A stretch of DNA of 64,000 bases. It comes from Chryseobacterium arachidis (GTDB lineage Bacteria; Bacteroidota; Bacteroidia; Flavobacteriales; Weeksellaceae). Location of the stretch: NCBI RefSeq assembly GCF_900129245.1, contig NZ_FQUT01000001.1, forward strand, positions 248,001 through 312,000, written 5' to 3'. Numbering within the stretch: position 1 is the stretch's first letter; every line of letters starts with the position of its first letter. The notes under the pieces are model-generated. The model had not been told where the DNA came from and did no database searches. It was given only the letters and a program-made list of their open reading frames with translations. The translations under genes were made by a program, and so were the position numbers. This document shows positions 52,839-61,082 of the stretch, piece after piece.

Positions 52839-53738
52839 TTACCATTGTTTTCTTCGGGCATAGATAAAAGTACAGATCACCACTACTGCCATTACTCCTA
52901 ATACTGCGTAGTATCCGTATTTGTGGTGAAGTTCCGGCATATTGTCGAAATTCATTCCGTAAACTCCCGCAATAAAAGTGATTGGTAAAAAATATACCGA
53001 ATAAATGGCCAGTACTTTCATCACCTGATTGGCTTTCTGATCCGAAAGTGCCAGAAACATAGAGATCAGGTTGGTAATCTGAATATTCAGATGGTCGAAA
53101 TCTCCGACAACGTCTTTGTGTTTATCCTTTAAATCAACAACTTCGGAGTCTTTAAGGTTCAGAAGTTTAAATTTATCTACTGCATCCGTAGAAATGGTAA
53201 GCACACGGGAATTCAGGCCGGATTTTCTTTTCAGCTTGTATAATCTTTTAATCTGATTGGTATGATTGGTGTTTTTTAGAAAAATTTCATTTTCTATATT
53301 ATCCATTGTTTCCAGAAGGCTTATCGATTCATCATCAAAACTTTTCATGACGAGCAATGCTATTCTTAGGGCGATATGTCCAGAAGTTGTCTCTTCTTTC
53401 AGGCATGATACCTGCTTTTTGGTTTCCGTAATGCTTTTGGTTTTCATCCTGTGGATGGTGATAATCGTCTTGCCTACAAGAAAAATCCCTATTTTGGTGC
53501 TGATATCACTGATGGTGTTGAGGTTTTTACGTTCAAGCTCAGTGCTTTCGCGGAGAAGGAAAAATTTTACCTCTTCGTCTTCTTCGTATTTCGGTAAATG
53601 GTTGGGATCTAAGGTATCTTCCAGAAGCAGGTTGTTGATTTCATATCTTTCATGAAGGAATTTCATGTCTTCTGCAGTAGGAGCTTCTACATCCACCCAT
53701 TCGCACTGAGAATCTCTGTAAATTGTGTCAATTGGCAT
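52839..53738 (-). CDS. CorA-like Mg2+/divalent cation transporter
   Basis: A 299-residue inner membrane channel-type transporter. The N-terminal cytoplasmic domain and long helices (about 1-235) precede two C-terminal membrane helices. The first ends with the YGMNF signature at about residue 260 and the second is followed by a basic tail YARRKQW. The family forms pentamers and imports Mg2+, or in some members exports Zn2+ or Mg2+; the direction cannot be told. It is divergent from fabH with about 70 bp between the starts. Confidence 0.9.
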   Translation of the reverse strand: MPIDTIYRDSQCEWVDVEAPTAEDMKFLHERYEINNLLLEDTLDPNHLPKYEEDEEVKFFLLRESTELERKNLNTISDISTKIGIFLVGKTIITIHRMKTKSITETKKQVSCLKEETTSGHIALRIALLVMKSFDDESISLLETMDNIENEIFLKNTNHTNQIKRLYKLKRKSGLNSRVLTISTDAVDKFKLLNLKDSEVVDLKDKHKDVVGDFDHLNIQITNLISMFLALSDQKANQVMKVLAIYSVYFLPITFIAGVYGMNFDNMPELHHKYGYYAVLGVMAVVVICTFIYARRKQW

Positions 53739-53810
53739 ACCGTAAAAATAGTAATATTTTGAAATACTATGTCTTAAATAATTTTATCTTTGTCAAAATT
53801 AAAAAACTAT

Positions 53811-54833
53811 ATGATTAAGAGTACAATAAAAGGGATAGGATTTTATGTTCCGGATAACGTTGTTACCAATGATGATTTAGCAAAATTAATGACCACCAAC
53901 GACGAGTGGATCACAGAGAGAACCGGTATTAAAGAAAGAAGACACCGAAAAGACAGATACGATTCTCAGGAAACCACTGCTTATTTAGGTTTTAAGGCTT
54001 CCGAAAAAGCGATTGCCAATGCAGGTTTAACTTCAAAAGATATAGACTATATTATTTTTGCAACCCTTTCACCGGATTATTATTTTCCGGGCTGTGGCGT
54101 TTTATTGCAGGAGATGTTGGGTTGTGATACAATCGGAGCATTGGATGTCAGAAACCAGTGTTCGGGGTTTGTCTATTCGATGAGTGTGGCGAATGCTTTT
54201 ATTAAATCAGGGACTTATAAAAATATTTTGGTAGTAGGGGCAGAAATTCATTCTTTCGGACTGGATTTTTCTGATGAAGGAAGAGGAGTTTCCGTTATTT
54301 TTGGAGATGGAGCCGGAGCCATTGTCCTTTCTGCAACTCAAGATGAAAATGCAGGAGATATTTTAGCGATGAATATGCATTCTGAAGGAAAATATGCAGA
54401 TGATCTTTGCACACAGTTCCCGGGGTCTAAATTCGGCTGGAGCGATAGGATGAGAAAAGATCCGGAAAATGTTACCAACAAAGAAGTATACCCGATCATG
54501 AACGGAAATTTCGTTTTCAAACATGCCGTAACAAGATTTCCTGAAACCATGCAGGAGGCTTTAGATAAAGCAGGAAAAACAATCGATGATGTTGATATGT
54601 TTATTCCGCATCAGGCGAATTTGAGGATTGCCCAGTTTGTTCAGCAGAAATTCGGATTGCCGGATGAGAAGATCTTCAACAATATTCAGAAGTATGGAAA
54701 TACAACGGCAGCTTCTATTCCGATTGCTTTAAGTGAAGCGATCGAACAAGGGAAAATAAAGAGGGGAGACCTGGTTCTTCTTTCTGCTTTCGGAAGTGGT
54801 TTTACTTGGGGAAGTGTTTTGTTTGAATATTAA
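53811..54833 (+). CDS. fabH: 3-oxoacyl-ACP synthase III
   Basis: FabH joins acyl-CoA and malonyl-ACP to start fatty acid synthesis. I start it at ATG 53811 (340 residues); an in-frame TTG at 53790 overlaps the probable -7 box TATCTTTG (53785-53792). The catalytic triad is visible: Cys117 in NQCSGF, His in PHQANLRI and Asn in YGNTTAAS. In this group branched-chain primers are usual, which is knowledge of the group and not read from the sequence. The plsX/rpmF genes that often accompany fabH are not here. A terminator follows. Confidence 0.95.
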   Translation: MIKSTIKGIGFYVPDNVVTNDDLAKLMTTNDEWITERTGIKERRHRKDRYDSQETTAYLGFKASEKAIANAGLTSKDIDYIIFATLSPDYYFPGCGVLLQEMLGCDTIGALDVRNQCSGFVYSMSVANAFIKSGTYKNILVVGAEIHSFGLDFSDEGRGVSVIFGDGAGAIVLSATQDENAGDILAMNMHSEGKYADDLCTQFPGSKFGWSDRMRKDPENVTNKEVYPIMNGNFVFKHAVTRFPETMQEALDKAGKTIDDVDMFIPHQANLRIAQFVQQKFGLPDEKIFNNIQKYGNTTAASIPIALSEAIEQGKIKRGDLVLLSAFGSGFTWGSVLFEY

Positions 54834-54857
54834 ACAAGAATAATTAATTGGATTATA

Positions 54858-54887
54858 GCCGCATTCACCATTAATGCGGCTTTTTTT
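54858..54887 (+). terminator. terminator of fabH
   Basis: An 8-bp stem GCCGCATT/AATGCGGC (54858-54865, 54873-54880) is followed by T7. Confidence 0.9.
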
Positions 54888-55086
54888 ATGGAAAATTGAT
54901 TCAGATTAATATTTATTATTCTAATTGATTGATTATTAGTTTTTAATGGAATTTCACTAGATTGTTAATTTTTATTCATTTTAGTGTGAAATATTTGGGA
55001 GTTGTTTTAATTTGAATTAACTTGTGGTATGTAAAATTAATATATTTTAATTTTTGTTTGATTCTATTAACCATAATTCAAAAAAA

Positions 55087-55779
55087 ATGAGAAAAATTTT
55101 ATTATGTTTAACCCTTTTATTATCTATATTAGGTTATTCACAAACAGGGGTTAATACCCCAACACCCCAAAGAACATTGCATGTTAACGGATCTCTACAG
55201 GTCACGGAGGAACTGAATGTTGGCGGTAGTGCCACTACGGCAGGATCAGCGGGAATAGCAGGACAAATACTTTCTTCAAACGGAGCAGGATCAGCGCCAA
55301 CTTGGAAAACACTAAACTCCGTAAGCGGAACTATTGCATCTGCAAATTACGTACAAGGAACTACAGCTTTAACTATTAATCAGGGTACTACAGCCGATGT
55401 TCCCGGAGCTACTATTACATTAACAGTACCTACCGGAATGACCCAAACTTTTTTGTTTACGGTTTTAGGATACGCTGTTAATTCGGTAACAGGAGGTGAT
55501 ACAGGTACTCAGGGAGTATTTAGTTTGTTGCAAAATGGAGTAAAAGTTTCTTCGGCATATACGTCAACAAGTTCTACAGGAAATTTGGTAAATCTTCCGG
55601 CTCCAGTAACATTTTTAAAATCTATAACACTTTCGACAGGGACCTACATTTTCAAAGTTCAGTATTCTTCTTGGTTCGGAAATCAGATTGTAAATTTTGT
55701 CCCTTCAACATACGGAGGTTACAACGGAGATACAGAAGCTATGCTCACCAAAATGCAGGTATTGGTTTATAATAATTGA
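55087..55779 (+). CDS. secreted fibre-type protein
   Basis: A 230-residue exported protein starting at 55087, where MRKILLCLTLLLSILGYSQ is a signal peptide. The mature part opens TGVNTPTPQRTLHVNGSLQV, then ELNVGGSATTAGSAGIAGQ, closely like a block in the protein at 37125-38384. The C-terminal 130 residues are a beta-rich domain (GTYIFKVQYSSW, ending MLTKMQVLVYNN). It has no T9SS tail. It stands alone; its upstream region lacks the E1-E4 promoter element but has a TTTCACTA/TAGTGTGAAA inverted repeat (54952-54992). Confidence 0.75.
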   Translation: MRKILLCLTLLLSILGYSQTGVNTPTPQRTLHVNGSLQVTEELNVGGSATTAGSAGIAGQILSSNGAGSAPTWKTLNSVSGTIASANYVQGTTALTINQGTTADVPGATITLTVPTGMTQTFLFTVLGYAVNSVTGGDTGTQGVFSLLQNGVKVSSAYTSTSSTGNLVNLPAPVTFLKSITLSTGTYIFKVQYSSWFGNQIVNFVPSTYGGYNGDTEAMLTKMQVLVYNN

Positions 55780-55788
55780 TAAAAATAA

Positions 55789-55815
55789 AAATCCGCAGAG
55801 TGCATCTGCGGATTT
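55789..55815. terminator. bidirectional terminator
   Basis: An 11-bp perfect stem AAATCCGCAGA/TCTGCGGATTT (55789-55799, 55805-55815) lies between the convergent fibre and thioredoxin-like genes. Confidence 0.9.
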
Positions 55816-55819
55816 CTTA

Positions 55820-56989
55820 TTATTGTACTGAAAGTGTTTTCAGTAATTTTTCGGTATCTCCGGTATCTTCACCGGCTGCTTTTCCAAGCGCTACCGATTT
55901 TTCTGCCCAAATCTTAGCATTTTTCTTATCACCTACTTTGTTGTAAAGATTAGCTAAAGTATCGGTGTTTGCGTAGTTTTCATGCTTTTTTACAGATTCC
56001 TGTGCCCATACTACTGCTTTTTCCAAAGAAGATTTAGTCGTTACATTTTCAAAGAAATTCCATGCCAAAGAATTCAGTTCTTCAGAGCTTGCTGCGGAAG
56101 TATCTTTGTTTAATTCTAAAGCCAATTTTTCATATTTAGCAAAATCTTTATCTCTTAATGCTCTGTTTGCCTGTGCTTTTTTCAGGGTTTTTTCAGCTTC
56201 CTCTTTTGATAAGAATTTCTGTGCTTCTGTCAGGAAATAATTATCATCCCAAGATTTTGTATCTGCTTTGTATGACTTCTTAAACAAAGTACTGATCTTG
56301 ATATTTTTGTCAATTGCATCATACTTTTCAGTAGGAAGTACTTTTGTAATTTCCGCTCTTTTTGACTGAAACGTTTTGTACAACGGGCTATCTGTAGTCT
56401 GTGTAGCTGAAAGTAACATCTGTACATCTTCCATATTCAGCTCTGTTTTTCCTGCAAAATATCTTTCCAATACTTTTCCTGCAAATTCGGCATCGTTATA
56501 AATGGTAAGACTTGCAAGGTTTTTCAAAAATTCAGGATCTTTTTCTCCGTTTTCAAATTTTTGCTTCAATGCCGTTAGTCTCTTGTTCGGATCTCCTGCA
56601 TCTTTCGCAAACTGAATGAAGTCTTTTTCTTCCACATATCCTAAAGTTCTGTGCACCAATTCACCGTTTCCGTCTACGAATAGGTAAGTAGGGAATGCTT
56701 TTACATTATATTTTTTAGCAATTTCAATTCCTTCCCCTTTTTCCATATCGATTTTGGCATTCACAAAATTGGCATTGTAATAATCACCGACAGGTTTTTG
56801 CGGGAAAACATTTTTCACCATCAGTTTGCAAGGTCCGCACCACGTTGTATACGCATCGATAAATACAAGCTTGTTTTCTTTTTTAGCTTTTGCAAGAACT
56901 GCTGCGAAGTTTCCTTCTTCAAATTTAATCCCTTGTGCAAGAGCTAATGCTCCGATGAAAAGGGCTGAGAATATTGATAATTTTTTCAT
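55820..56989 (-). CDS. periplasmic thioredoxin-like protein
   Basis: A 389-residue exported protein; start at 56989 where the signal peptide begins (MKKLSIFSALFIGALALAQ). The thioredoxin domain (about 22-140) has the redox motif W50-C51-G-P-C54 and the cis-Pro loop AFPTYLF. The remaining 240 residues are helical and look like TPR-type repeats (SLEKAVVWAQESVKKHENYANTDTLANLYNKVGDKKNA). This thioredoxin plus helical-repeat layout is common in Bacteroidetes and fits a periplasmic disulfide reductase for envelope proteins; the partner is unknown. A -7 box TACATTTG on the minus strand (57015-57008) lies just upstream. Confidence 0.88.
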   Translation of the reverse strand: MKKLSIFSALFIGALALAQGIKFEEGNFAAVLAKAKKENKLVFIDAYTTWCGPCKLMVKNVFPQKPVGDYYNANFVNAKIDMEKGEGIEIAKKYNVKAFPTYLFVDGNGELVHRTLGYVEEKDFIQFAKDAGDPNKRLTALKQKFENGEKDPEFLKNLASLTIYNDAEFAGKVLERYFAGKTELNMEDVQMLLSATQTTDSPLYKTFQSKRAEITKVLPTEKYDAIDKNIKISTLFKKSYKADTKSWDDNYFLTEAQKFLSKEEAEKTLKKAQANRALRDKDFAKYEKLALELNKDTSAASSEELNSLAWNFFENVTTKSSLEKAVVWAQESVKKHENYANTDTLANLYNKVGDKKNAKIWAEKSVALGKAAGEDTGDTEKLLKTLSVQ

Positions 56990-57269
56990 AAAACTTTTTA
57001 TTGATTGCAAATGTAATAATTATGTTACCAAATCAGTCTTTATAAAACAAAAATAGTTACACTTCTGCTTTGATTATTTTTTTCGGTTGAGGTTAAAATA
57101 AACATTTTGATACCACATAAGTAAATAAATTGTTGAATTTTTACTTTAACATTAATTAAGCGTATTAAATTTTATTAAAAACTAAATTATTCTTAATTTT
57201 GTGAAAAACAAAAAGACACTTCTTTAATGATGAATTATTATAATAACCATGATAATAATTTGTTAACGT

Positions 57270-58892
57270 ATGTCTAAAAGTTTTCACAGACTTGTAGTAT
57301 TTTTATTGATTTCAATCCATATCCAAGCTCAGAAAAAAAACGATTTCGAAACCATCTATCAAGGCACTTCCGAAATTACCTCGCCCAGAGAAATGTCTGA
57401 AGCATTGCACACAGCAAATTCTCTTTATCAAACTTCTACCAGCTCATTAAACAAAGTTAAAACCCTTATGCTTTCTGCTCATTTATATCAGCAGGCCGGA
57501 AATTTCAAAAAATCGGTGGGATATGGTGAGAGGGCCTACGCTTTGGTGAATACTATTTCTGATCTGCAGTGGAAGTTTAATATAATGATATTTCTTGCTG
57601 CACAATACAGGCAAATAGGGCTTTATGAAAAATCTAAAAGATATGTTACGAAAAGCTGGGATACTGCCAATAAGATCAAAAATCCTGATCAATATAAGAA
57701 ATCAATGGGAATTTTGAATCAGGAACTGGCGTATTATGAATTTTCCCAAGGCAATTTTTATGCGGCAAGAGATTTTGTGAACAGGTCATTACAGTATTTC
57801 AAACAATTTGAAAATATAAATGTTAAATTTCCTTCCGCCGCTTCTTATCAGCTTTTAGGAGATATTTATTTTAAGCTTAATGATCTTAATAGTGCCGAAA
57901 TCAACTACAGAATTTCCGAAAAAATGCTTGGTGGGTTTTCGCATCTTTTAGGTTGGGTATATAACGGTCTGGGAGCCATAAGAATTAAGCAGAAAAACTG
58001 GAAAGAAGCCTACCTATATATGAAAAAAGCGGAGGGCGTTGCTGAAAAATCGGTTAATCCTGAGCTTAAAAAAACTGTATATGCAACTATTAATGATTAT
58101 TATGAAGGCATTGGAGATGATGAAAATGCTGCGCTGTATGCCAAAAAATATTTAAAAGCATTCAGTGAAGCTAATGGTAAAAATGGTGAGGTGCCAGGCA
58201 ATGGTGAAGAAATTATGATAAACAAAAGCGGCCGGCAGATTAGTATTGCTAAGAATGTAATCATTATTGTTCTTTGCTCTGCTTTAATCGGTTCTTTTCT
58301 GCATTTTCGTACAAAACAGAGGAAACAGCTGGCAAAATTAAGACATATTCTAAGAAGCCAGCGGAAAATAGCCTCTAAACCTGTAGAAGTATCCGTGAAA
58401 CATGAAGAATCTTCTTTCACCAATGTATCTGTGGAGAAAATTTTTGAAAACAGTGAAGAAGTGGGTAAAAAGCGCAGCGAATCGCTGATGACCCCTGAAA
58501 CCGAAACCAAGCTGCTTGAACTTCTGGATGATTTTGAAAAGGGGAGTTTATACAATAATAAGAATATGTCTCTGCCTTTTTTGGCCGGAGAATTGAGCAC
58601 GAATACTAAATACCTTTCGTATGTGATCAATCAGCATAAAAGTTCAGATTTTAAAACCTATATCAATCGTTTACGGATCAATTATATTGTCGACAAACTT
58701 ATTAATGATGATAAATACCGGCAATATAAAATCAGTATTTTAGCGGATGAATGCGGATTTTCTACTCACAGTAAATTTGCTTCGGTTTTTAAGATCGTTA
58801 CCGATTATTCTCCTTCAGCCTACATAAAGTTGCTTGATTCCGATCGCCGGAGCGATAAATATGCCGGTTTTCGGGAAAATAAACATCAATAA
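57270..58892 (+). CDS. membrane-spanning TPR/AraC-type regulator, paralogue
   Basis: A 540-residue one-component regulator with the same plan as the protein at 41420-43024. A signal peptide (cut near IQA) leads periplasmic TPR helices (about 40-310). One membrane helix (NVIIIVLCSALIGSFLHF, about 327-344) and a charged linker follow. The AraC-type domain (about 430-520) contains LPFLAGELSTNTKYLSYVI and ISILADECGFSTHSKFASVF. A TAATTTTG box at 57194-57201 may be its promoter. It is directly followed by promoter element E4 and a collar-type fibre gene, its most likely target. Confidence 0.88.
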   Translation: MSKSFHRLVVFLLISIHIQAQKKNDFETIYQGTSEITSPREMSEALHTANSLYQTSTSSLNKVKTLMLSAHLYQQAGNFKKSVGYGERAYALVNTISDLQWKFNIMIFLAAQYRQIGLYEKSKRYVTKSWDTANKIKNPDQYKKSMGILNQELAYYEFSQGNFYAARDFVNRSLQYFKQFENINVKFPSAASYQLLGDIYFKLNDLNSAEINYRISEKMLGGFSHLLGWVYNGLGAIRIKQKNWKEAYLYMKKAEGVAEKSVNPELKKTVYATINDYYEGIGDDENAALYAKKYLKAFSEANGKNGEVPGNGEEIMINKSGRQISIAKNVIIIVLCSALIGSFLHFRTKQRKQLAKLRHILRSQRKIASKPVEVSVKHEESSFTNVSVEKIFENSEEVGKKRSESLMTPETETKLLELLDDFEKGSLYNNKNMSLPFLAGELSTNTKYLSYVINQHKSSDFKTYINRLRINYIVDKLINDDKYRQYKISILADECGFSTHSKFASVFKIVTDYSPSAYIKLLDSDRRSDKYAGFRENKHQ

Positions 58893-58918
58893 TCATTTTT
58901 TATATCTTATTCTTATCA

Positions 58919-58976
58919 TTTTCGGGAAAACGGATAACTATTTGTTTTAGCTGAAATAGAGACTTTTTTATATTTG
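58919..58976 (+). promoter_or_regulatory. conserved activator-type promoter element E4
   Basis: TTTTC-GG-GAAAA (58919-58930) is followed after the same interval as in E1-E3 (43 nt counted from GAAAA) by TATATTTG (58969-58976). It lies 27 bp after the TPR/AraC gene and about 175 bp before the collar-type gene, which it is expected to drive with a long leader. Confidence 0.65.
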
Positions 58977-59151
58977 CGGCAGTTTTACGGGGCTAACCAA
59001 ATACTGCAGTCACCAGACCTTTTCCGGGAAAAATAAAGTTTCGTACAACACACCTAAACACTAAACTAAGAAAACTACTAGCTCATGGTATAGAATATGT
59101 AACCGATATTTTATACCCAACCATGAAACATAACTAGTAACAATTAAACGG

Positions 59152-60045
59152 ATGAGAACAACTTTTACAGTCGTTATGGCTGCTGTATTGTCTAACTTTG
59201 CCTATGCGCAGGTCGGCATTAATACGGCAAATCCAATAACGAGTCTGGATGTCGTTGCCAAAAATGGTGACGGATCCACAGCGGAGGGTATTTTGCCCCC
59301 GAGAATGACAGGAGATCAACTGCAGGCAGGAGATTCCCAATATACCAATGCACATGCCGGGACCATTGTATTTGTAACTTTGCCGGTAACTTCAGCTACT
59401 TCAAAAACAATTAATATCAATTCGCAGGGATTATATTATTTTGATGGAAATATCTGGCAAAAAATGATGCTGGGTGATGCAAAAGCTTTAAACAGTAAAA
59501 ATATAGGAGATATTAAAAGCTCTTTTAAAACAAGTGATCACGACGGATGGTATCTGCTGGACGGAAGGAGCCTATCTCTGCTTTCTCCGGAAAGTCAGGC
59601 TTCTGCTGAAAGTCTTGGACTGACAAATAATCTTCCTGATGCGACAGACAGGGTTTTGAAGTCAAAAGCGAATAATGAAATTCCGGGAACCGTGGGGGGA
59701 GATAACTCTATAGCCATAAAGCGGGAAAATTTACCGAATATCAATCTATCGGGAACTGTAGAAGGTATTGCTCAAGCGGCAGGAGCTCACACGCATACGC
59801 CTACAGAAGGAGGCTTTTTGTTGGGGGGAACTATGGTTAATAATAATGGTACCAATAATTATCAGGGAGACGGCAATTCATTTTCATGGGGTGGTATCGG
59901 TATGATCGGGGTAACCGCTGCGTCGGGAACTCACATGCATAATGTAACAGGATCTGCTTCTGTGCCTACAGGAGGTAGCGGAACCACTGTAGATAACAGA
60001 TCTGCATATCTGGTAGTGAATACCTTTATCTACTTAGGAAGTTAA
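59152..60045 (+). CDS. secreted fibre-type protein with tail-collar-like C-terminus
   Basis: A 297-residue exported protein (signal peptide cut after AYA). The opening QVGINTANPITSLDVVAKNG, the GILPPRMTGDQLQ stretch and NINSQGLYYFDGNIWQKM match the protein at 37125-38384. The C-terminal half reads like a phage tail collar or short-tail-fibre domain: WYLLDGRSLS, LPDATDRVLK, IKRENLPNINLSG, AGAHTHTPTEGG, GTHMHNVT and NRSAYLVVNTFIYLG. The HxH pairs in collar-type proteins bind metal along a trimeric needle. No phage genes surround it. It is predicted to be a host-encoded surface fibre under promoter E4. Confidence 0.8.
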   Translation: MRTTFTVVMAAVLSNFAYAQVGINTANPITSLDVVAKNGDGSTAEGILPPRMTGDQLQAGDSQYTNAHAGTIVFVTLPVTSATSKTININSQGLYYFDGNIWQKMMLGDAKALNSKNIGDIKSSFKTSDHDGWYLLDGRSLSLLSPESQASAESLGLTNNLPDATDRVLKSKANNEIPGTVGGDNSIAIKRENLPNINLSGTVEGIAQAAGAHTHTPTEGGFLLGGTMVNNNGTNNYQGDGNSFSWGGIGMIGVTAASGTHMHNVTGSASVPTGGSGTTVDNRSAYLVVNTFIYLGS

Positions 60046-60114
60046 TAAGACTATCAGTTTACAATACAATCGGGGATGATTGCCCGGTTTTTTCAGTCAA
60101 GTTTTTTTAAGTAC

Positions 60115-60141
60115 AAAACCGCAGACCAACTCTGCGGTTTT
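60115..60141. terminator. bidirectional terminator
   Basis: An 11-bp perfect stem AAAACCGCAGA/TCTGCGGTTTT (60115-60125, 60131-60141) lies between the collar-type gene and the convergent small lipoprotein gene. Confidence 0.9.
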
Positions 60142-60148
60142 GTTGTTT

Positions 60149-60361
60149 TTATTTTGTTTTCAGCGTATCTGTTGCTGTTTTCGTGCTGTCGGCAGAAATT
60201 GGCTGTACAGCTTCTGAATTGGCAACTGCAGAATCTCCCATCGAATTTCTTATAGAATCTTTATTGTGATCTTCTTTAAATTCTTCTCTGTTCTCCTTTT
60301 TATCGGCACAGCTTCCTAAAAATAATAAGCCAAAAAAGGCGCATATCCATAATTTTCTCAT
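60149..60361 (-). CDS. small lipoprotein
   Basis: A 70-residue predicted lipoprotein: hydrophobic signal with LGSC (Cys18), then a short charged and Ser/Thr/Ala-rich tail (SADSTKTATDTLKTK) with no folded domain evident. It resembles the next lipoprotein (60512-60721) in plan, and both have low-complexity DSTKT/DSIKM endings. A TATATTTG -7 box (minus strand, 60397-60390) lies 29 bp upstream. Function unknown. Confidence 0.7.
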   Translation of the reverse strand: MRKLWICAFFGLLFLGSCADKKENREEFKEDHNKDSIRNSMGDSAVANSEAVQPISADSTKTATDTLKTK

Positions 60362-60389
60362 AGTAATTTTTTAATGTTTAGTATTATAT

Positions 60390-60430
60390 CAAATATAGTG
60401 ATTAAAGTAAAAAGTAAAAAGTAAAAAGTA
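60390..60430 (-). promoter_or_regulatory. promoter with a heptanucleotide repeat tract
   Basis: A TATATTTG box (60397-60390) serves the lipoprotein gene starting at 60361. Directly upstream four copies of AAAGTAA (plus strand, 60404-60430) fill the -15 to -40 region where the spacer and -33 box should be. Confidence 0.5.
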
Positions 60431-60511
60431 GTTTCTTATACTTCTGTGCTAAAAACAAAAATCCCCAGAACTTTCATCTGAGGACTTCCCGTTATTATGT
60501 TAAACCTGTAT

Positions 60512-60721
60512 TTATCGTACTGTGTTCGCTGAATCCATTTTCATTTTAATACTATCCGGATTAACTGTTGCTGTGTTCACAGTGTCTATAGTGGCAGGCG
60601 GTACTGCTGTTGTATTGTTTACCGCTGCAGAATCCGAATTATTGGTTGTCATTGAGGATTCTTTTGTTCCGCAGCTTATTGCGAATATTCCTAAAGCTGC
60701 TATTAACAATAAATTTTTCAT
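60512..60721 (-). CDS. small lipoprotein, paralogous type
   Basis: A 69-residue predicted lipoprotein with the signal MKNLLLIAALGIFAISC (Cys17) and an unstructured Ser/Thr/Asn/Val-rich tail. It shares plan and composition with the lipoprotein at 60149-60361, 150 bp downstream. No family known to me. Such short lipoproteins are common in this group, and their function is unknown. Confidence 0.7.
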   Translation of the reverse strand: MKNLLLIAALGIFAISCGTKESSMTTNNSDSAAVNNTTAVPPATIDTVNTATVNPDSIKMKMDSANTVR

Positions 60722-60856
60722 AATATTTTGTTTTGGTGTGTGTTATACATAGTCCAATTATTATTCCTAACAGATCTTTCAGATACTAAAATAGTGATAA
60801 ATTGATTTAAAATATGTTAATATTCAATGATTTATATTTAATATGGTTTGCAACGA

Positions 60857-60988
60857 GCCACGAAGTGGCGGCATACTATAGGATAGGATGTAAATCCTAT
60901 CACCAATTAATGAAATAATATTTAGATTAACATTGAAATTTCTATTAAAATATTTAGAGATTGCGAGGAGCGAAGCGACGAAGCAATC
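60857..60988. repeat. cluster of short intergenic hairpins
   Basis: GCCAC-GAA-GTGGC (60857-60869), an 8-bp stem GATAGGAT/ATCCTATC (60882-60889, 60894-60901) and GATTGC...GCAATC with GAGCGAAGCGACG inside (60959-60988) lie together in the 361-bp gap 60722-61082. They have the look of dispersed intergenic repeats. The rest of the gap is AT-rich. Confidence 0.5.
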
Positions 60989-61003
60989 GCGATCATCAAA
61001 TAA

Positions 61004-61034
61004 ACAAAAGCCCCGAAACCGAAATTCCGAGGCT
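61004..61034 (-). terminator. terminator of pruA
   Basis: On the minus strand AGCCTCGG pairs with TCGGGGCT (wobbles included), followed by TTTTGTTT. It lies shortly after the pruA stop codon at 61083. Confidence 0.65.
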
Positions 61035-61082
61035 GTATGATCAAAGGGCAACAATTACTTATTGCTTTTTACTCATTATTGA

